Assembly (NCBI GenBank): GCA_015478765.1
Contig: JADMKR010000070.1
Location: 1-34,829, forward strand
Direction: 5' to 3'
Length of the DNA: 34,829 bases
DNA from: Flavobacterium sp.
GTDB lineage: Bacteria > Bacteroidota > Bacteroidia > Flavobacteriales > Flavobacteriaceae
Below, piece by piece: positions 30,863 to 34,829 of the stretch (position 1 is the stretch's first letter; each line of letters opens with the position of its first letter). The translations under genes were made by a program, and so were the position numbers. A model generated the notes under the pieces. The model was not told the DNA's origin and did no database searches. It saw nothing but the letters and a program-made list of their open reading frames with translations.

Positions 30863-32869
30863 TCACCCTTCGATCTCTAACAGCCTGACAAATTCTTGCT
30901 CCGAAATAACCGAAATATTTAATTTTAAAGCTTTCTCGAGTTTTGCCGGCCCCATATTTTCACCAGCAACTACGTAGTCAGTTTTGGAGGAGATCGAACC
31001 TGCTACTTTTCCCCCATTATCTTCAATTGCTTTTTTAAGTTCGTCGCGCGAAAACTTCTCAAATACACCCGACACTACAAATGATTTTCCGGCTAGTTTA
31101 TCGGTCGCATCCGGATTAACCGTTTGGAGAATTTCCAATTGGACGCCAAAACCACGCAGGCGTTCAATGGCGGCCATGTTCTGCTGGTTGCCGAAAAATT
31201 CCAGTACGCTGCCGGCTATCCGCTCCCCGATTTCATCAACTGTGATGAGATCAGCCAGCGATGCCTGCGATAATGCGTCGATATTTTTATAGTGTTTGGC
31301 CAATTTTTTTGCCACGGTTTCCCCCACATACCGAATCCCGAGTGCGAATAACACCCTTTCAAAAGGAACCTGTTTTGATTGCTCAATGCCATTTATTAGG
31401 TTTTCGGCCGATTTCCGGGCCATGCGCTCCAACGGAATTATTTGTTCAACGGTAAGCTCATATAGATCGGCGTAATTACTGACCATACCATTATTGTATA
31501 ACAACGCAACAGTTTCACCGCCCAGACCTTCAATATCCATTGCCTTGCGCGAAATGTAATGCTGGATCCGGCCAATGATCTGCGGCGGACATCCATAAAA
31601 ATTAGGGCAATAGTGCTGGGCTTCGCCAATATTGCGCACCAGTTCGCTCTGACATTCGGGACAGGTTGAAATATATGCAACGGGTACGGAATCGGCCGGC
31701 CGCTTGCTCAAATCGACCGCAATGATTTTGGGAATGATCTCGCCGCCTTTTTCGACAAAAACTTCATCGTGGATCCGGATGTCGAGCTTTTCGATCTGAT
31801 CGGCGTTGTGCAATGACGCGCGTTTGACGATCGTACCTGCCAAAAGCACAGGTTCGAGATTAGCGACCGGAGTGACAGCTCCGGTTCTACCTACCTGGTA
31901 TGAAATTGAATTTAATCGTGTAGAAACCTGCTCCGATTTGAATTTATAGGCCATCGCCCAGCGAGGTGATTTGGCAGTATAGCCGAGCTCATCCTGATAG
32001 TGAAGATTATTGACTTTGATTACTACACCATCAGTTTCGTAGGGAAGATTGTGCCGGTGCGTATCCCAATAATCGATGAAATCAAAAACTTCGGTGATAT
32101 TTTGTGCCAACGTGGCTTCGGTCGGGATTTTAAAACCCCAGTTTCTGGCCGACTGTAAACCATCGAATTGTGTATCGAACGGAAGGTTATTGCCGATGAT
32201 TGAATATAAAAGACAATCCAGCGGCCGGCGGGCCACTTCACCGCTATCCTGTAATTTCAGGCTGCCCGAGGCGGTATTCCTCGGATTCGAATACGGTGTT
32301 TCGCCGATTTCGATCAGGTCGCGGTTCATTCTTTCGAAACCTTCAAACGGCAGTATGATTTCGCCGCGTATATCGAATTTCGATGGATAGTCGCCTTTTA
32401 ACTGCAATGGAACCGACCGGATAGTTTTGACATTCGCGGTTACATTATCGCCCCGGAACCCATCGCCACGTGTCACGGCGCGAAGCAATTTTCCGTTTTC
32501 ATATGTCAGACTGATCGATGCACCGTCGAATTTGAGTTCGCAGGTGTATTCAACAGCAACATCACCGAGCGCCCGTTTAATCCGCGCTTCCCAATCGGTC
32601 AGGTCTTCGCGCGAATACGAATTGTCGAGCGAATACATTCGGTGATCGTGCGTTACGGTTTCAAAGTTCTTGGTAATCATCCCGCCCACGCGCTGCGACG
32701 GCGAGTTTTCATCGAAAAATTCAGGGTGTTGCTCTTCGAGTTGCTGGAGTTGCTTTAGCTTTTGATCGAATTCCAGATCGGAGATCGTGGGGTGATCGAG
32801 CACGTAATAATTGTAATTATGTTGATGCAGTTCGTTTCGAAGCGTTGTGATTTGCAGCTGAATGTCCAT
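30863..32869 (-). CDS. ligA: NAD-dependent DNA ligase
   Basis: LigA seals nicks during replication and repair using NAD. The protein has 668 residues from the ATG at 32869. The upstream ATG at 32926 adds 19 residues before the usual first helix and lies upstream of a promoter-like sequence, so I reject it. The adenylation motif KFDG has Lys113. The oligonucleotide-binding fold follows. Four cysteines in CPECQSELV and HYCPNFYGCPPQ (about 405-430) make the zinc finger. The HhH region contains ALGIRYVGETVAKKLA. The BRCT domain runs from about 590 to the end (GKSFVVSGVFEKFSRDEL). All motifs are intact. Confidence 0.97.
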   Translation of the reverse strand: MDIQLQITTLRNELHQHNYNYYVLDHPTISDLEFDQKLKQLQQLEEQHPEFFDENSPSQRVGGMITKNFETVTHDHRMYSLDNSYSREDLTDWEARIKRALGDVAVEYTCELKFDGASISLTYENGKLLRAVTRGDGFRGDNVTANVKTIRSVPLQLKGDYPSKFDIRGEIILPFEGFERMNRDLIEIGETPYSNPRNTASGSLKLQDSGEVARRPLDCLLYSIIGNNLPFDTQFDGLQSARNWGFKIPTEATLAQNITEVFDFIDYWDTHRHNLPYETDGVVIKVNNLHYQDELGYTAKSPRWAMAYKFKSEQVSTRLNSISYQVGRTGAVTPVANLEPVLLAGTIVKRASLHNADQIEKLDIRIHDEVFVEKGGEIIPKIIAVDLSKRPADSVPVAYISTCPECQSELVRNIGEAQHYCPNFYGCPPQIIGRIQHYISRKAMDIEGLGGETVALLYNNGMVSNYADLYELTVEQIIPLERMARKSAENLINGIEQSKQVPFERVLFALGIRYVGETVAKKLAKHYKNIDALSQASLADLITVDEIGERIAGSVLEFFGNQQNMAAIERLRGFGVQLEILQTVNPDATDKLAGKSFVVSGVFEKFSRDELKKAIEDNGGKVAGSISSKTDYVVAGENMGPAKLEKALKLNISVISEQEFVRLLEIEG

Positions 32870-32906
32870 GAATGAAAAAGGTAAGTTGACTTTGGAAAAC
32901 CGAGAA

Positions 32907-32938
32907 CCAATGTACCATTTAAGCATTTATTATGCAAA
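32907..32938 (-). promoter_or_regulatory. Promoter candidate for ligA
   Basis: On the minus strand TTTG (32938-32935) is followed after 20 bases by TACATTGG (32914-32907), one mismatch from TAnnTTTG. It sits 38 bases before the chosen ligA ATG and overlaps the rejected longer start. Confidence 0.45.
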
Positions 32939-32960
32939 GGATAATTCTATTGTATGAAGA

Positions 32961-33014
32961 AAAAAAATGCTTTGCGATACGTTAGTATTTCTACCACAGA
33001 ATATTCGCAAAGCA
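32961..33014 (-). terminator. Long-loop hairpin terminator after the secreted protein gene
   Basis: TGCTTTGCGA (32968-32977) pairs perfectly with TCGCAAAGCA (33005-33014), a 10-bp stem enclosing 27 bases. On the minus strand it is followed by seven T residues (32967-32961). It sits 39 bases after the stop at 33054. The long loop is unusual for a simple terminator. Confidence 0.7.
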
Positions 33015-33053
33015 CTCTTTTAATTGTTGGTGATGATGAATTAAGTCAGTCAA

Positions 33054-34484
33054 TTACCAATTAAACTTCATTAAGCGGAATAAATCTTTATCAGGATTTT
33101 CCTCTAAAACATAAATTCCGTTCTCGAGCACAAAAGCATTATAATTATTTTTCCGGTCTTTCACAGATTTAAAGAATGCATCGACTTTATCTGATGCGAA
33201 TGCGGCAAAGAAGGTATCGACATTAAGACTGTTTCCACCGAAATCCGTTTTATTAGAATAACCCGTAGGAAAGGAACCGCCACGGATTCCGTTCAATTTA
33301 ATGACACTAACGTCGAATTCCGTCTTCTTGTTCTTGAGAACTTCACCATTCAATTCATTGAGCAGGAACATATGAGCGTAATGGTGTTTTGAATTACTGA
33401 TTCGAATGCCCAATTTACCGTCATTAAGTTTGAAGAAAGACAGTTGCGTGTGAAACGATACAGCGTTTTTATTATAATCCTTGTCATTTATTTCATTCTC
33501 AGAATCCCAGATAAGCTGGCCGTCGAAACTGAACTTTTTCACGTAGAAGCCGTTATTTTTCGAGTTGTAAAGATTGGTGTCTTTACTGTTCGTATAAACA
33601 CCGAACACATAATATACTTGCTTTTCCTGGTCAATATAAATATTTCCAGTAGCATTATCAGATAGGCGGTGGGTTGTGGTATTCTGACTGTAAATGATCG
33701 TTGATGACCCGAAACCGCAGTTTGAGGCAGCGAAATATTTCCCGTTGAGCCTCACATCCAACTGCTTAGAAGAAATAAGTTGGCCATCGTAATTATAATT
33801 CAGGATGTTGTAAATGTCAACAGCATTCACCTTATCAAGTTGCTTGTTTACGATATAAAACCCGTCTTTTGTATACGAATGCAGTCCAAATTTGAGTTTC
33901 TCTTCATCGGTAGCAATTTCCGGGATTGGCAGTGTAATAAGTTTTGTCGATTGATCGGAAATACTTCGTCGAAACAGATAAATGTTCGGATCGTCTATTT
34001 TATTTTTCCCTCGTCCGGTACTTGGTTTTTTTCCGAGGTAACACATATAATCATCTGAATAGAAAGTAAAATATGAATGTATCTCGCCGCTTTCATCCTC
34101 GTGTACATAATTTAATTTAGTGGTTTTGCCAGATCGATCGATAATGAGCCTGTCTTCATATGAGACGGCGTATTGTCCGGTTTTAGAAGCGTACAAATCA
34201 TAATATTCAGGCAGATCGTTCATTCCGCCGCCAAAAGAACCGCTAAGGCCTTTATAAGACGTTTCGATATTCTTTTCGTAAGCCAGATTTAAATCGGCAT
34301 CGTAACTATTGATAGTCACATCTGATTTGGCTTTGCCGGTTACGATGTAAAACAGTCCATTTGAAGTGTGTTCCCAACCGACAAATTTGTGTTTTTCGGC
34401 TGGCTTAAATTCGACAGACTTATCTTGCGCAACGCCGGAAAATCCAAGGCCGGCAAAAACCGCCAGACAGATAATTTTTTTCAT
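33054..34484 (-). CDS. Secreted protein of unknown function
   Basis: The protein has 476 residues from the ATG at 34484, where a signal peptide begins (MKKIICLAVFAGLGFSGVAQ). The ATG at 34505 would add 7 residues in front. The mature chain is beta-rich with repeated turns of about 45-50 residues such as FVGWEHTSNGLFYIVTG, YDLYASKTGQYAVSYEDR, YTKDGFYIVNKQ and QVYYVFGVYTN, which suggests a propeller-like fold. No T9SS sorting domain, lipobox or catalytic motif is visible, so it is probably periplasmic. I do not recognise the family. It is a single-gene unit with a hairpin terminator. Confidence 0.72.
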   Translation of the reverse strand: MKKIICLAVFAGLGFSGVAQDKSVEFKPAEKHKFVGWEHTSNGLFYIVTGKAKSDVTINSYDADLNLAYEKNIETSYKGLSGSFGGGMNDLPEYYDLYASKTGQYAVSYEDRLIIDRSGKTTKLNYVHEDESGEIHSYFTFYSDDYMCYLGKKPSTGRGKNKIDDPNIYLFRRSISDQSTKLITLPIPEIATDEEKLKFGLHSYTKDGFYIVNKQLDKVNAVDIYNILNYNYDGQLISSKQLDVRLNGKYFAASNCGFGSSTIIYSQNTTTHRLSDNATGNIYIDQEKQVYYVFGVYTNSKDTNLYNSKNNGFYVKKFSFDGQLIWDSENEINDKDYNKNAVSFHTQLSFFKLNDGKLGIRISNSKHHYAHMFLLNELNGEVLKNKKTEFDVSVIKLNGIRGGSFPTGYSNKTDFGGNSLNVDTFFAAFASDKVDAFFKSVKDRKNNYNAFVLENGIYVLEENPDKDLFRLMKFNW

Positions 34485-34577
34485 AATATTTTGTTTGCTT
34501 TCCATAGGCGGTAAACATACTCTAAATATGATTAATATTCCTATATAATTGAAAATTCGTCGCTCCCGGTTAAATTA

Positions 34578-34829
34578 TCACACCGATTCTATAATCGTAT
34601 TTATCTGCTTGTAAAGCTGGCCGTCACTCAGAAAAGCGCCTTGTTGGATGAGATGGAAAATATCCAGATTACGGTCGGCGCCAAACTCCTTTTTACCGAC
34701 TTTCATCTCTATAGTATCAGTAAACATATTGTCGCTTAACCATTGCAGGCCTTCACGCGTCAGGAAATCGATTTCAGGTACGAGTGATTTCAGTACGATC
34801 GATTTTACATGCGCGTCGGAACAATGGAA
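34578..34829 (-). CDS. 3' end of an unrecognised gene (5' end outside window)
   Basis: A minus-strand reading frame is open from the window edge to the stop at 34578, giving 83 residues. It reads FHCSDAHVKSIVLKSL at the edge and ends LYKQINTIIESV. The composition is balanced and protein-like (for example REGLQWLSDNMF and FGADRNLDIFHLIQQGAFL), with no stop for 252 bases, and it agrees in strand with the preceding genes. I do not recognise the family from this fragment. The downstream gene's signal peptide starts about 94 bases later. Confidence 0.65.
   Translation of the reverse strand, partial: FHCSDAHVKSIVLKSLVPEIDFLTREGLQWLSDNMFTDTIEMKVGKKEFGADRNLDIFHLIQQGAFLSDGQLYKQINTIIESV

Noticed and set aside
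32870..32926. Longer start for ligA, 19 extra residues
   Set aside because: The extension is not part of the conserved ligase N-terminus and overlaps a promoter-like sequence.
1..34829. tRNA genes, CRISPR arrays, insertion sequences, prophage or defence genes
   Set aside because: I looked for T-loop patterns, short regular repeats with spacers, transposase motifs and phage structural genes by eye and saw none. A covariance-model scan would be needed to exclude small RNAs fully.

Overview
The window reads as ordinary chromosomal DNA from a member of the Bacteroidota, most likely a Flavobacteriaceae (Flavobacterium-like). The evidence is two proteins with type IX secretion (T9SS) type A sorting domains, a PorD/DUF4835 T9SS component, the flavobacterial RNA polymerase omega subunit, the gene order bamD-rpoZ-coaBC-porD-recN, several sites matching the Bacteroidetes promoter (TTTG about 19 bases before TAnnTTTG), and almost no Shine-Dalgarno sequences. 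Coding density is high. No stretch over 300 bases lacks a gene, and I found no tRNA, rRNA, CRISPR array, insertion sequence or phage gene.

Bases 1-9160 are all on the plus strand. They hold a truncated Gfo/Idh/MocA oxidoreductase, a 3-hydroxybutyryl-CoA dehydrogenase, a DUF1015 protein, a YggS-type PLP-binding protein, a DEDDh exonuclease/GIY-YIG nuclease fusion, a voltage-gated potassium channel with a C-terminal zinc ribbon, a G+C-rich structured intergenic element, miaA, a lipoprotein/beta-barrel pair of unknown function and an acyl-ACP thioesterase.

Bases 9200-28300 are almost all on the minus strand. Read in the direction of transcription they include: a DUF6913-like gene with dapA; an envelope and housekeeping operon (bamD, rpoZ, coaBC, porD, recN) behind a strong promoter match; fabV; two large secreted T9SS cargo proteins, each its own unit with its own terminator; and a cluster of a family 2 glycosyltransferase, coaE and an RprX/RprY-like two-component system that ends in a clear terminator. 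PorD serves the T9SS that would export the two cargo proteins, so part of the machine and two of its substrates lie within about 11 kb.

Bases 28348-34829 hold a 5'-nucleotidase split into two adjacent genes in reversed domain order (a lipoprotein C-domain, then a Tat-type catalytic domain). A convergent, overlapping YhhN/lysoplasmalogenase gene follows, then a telomere-like heptamer repeat, ligA, an unrecognised secreted protein and a fragment of a further gene.

I did not find a convincing undescribed system. The points most worth a second look are the internally duplicated T9SS cargo gene with its polyproline/GGN tracts, the 8-unit heptamer array, the G+C-rich intergenic element, the split nucleotidase and the zinc-ribbon potassium channel.
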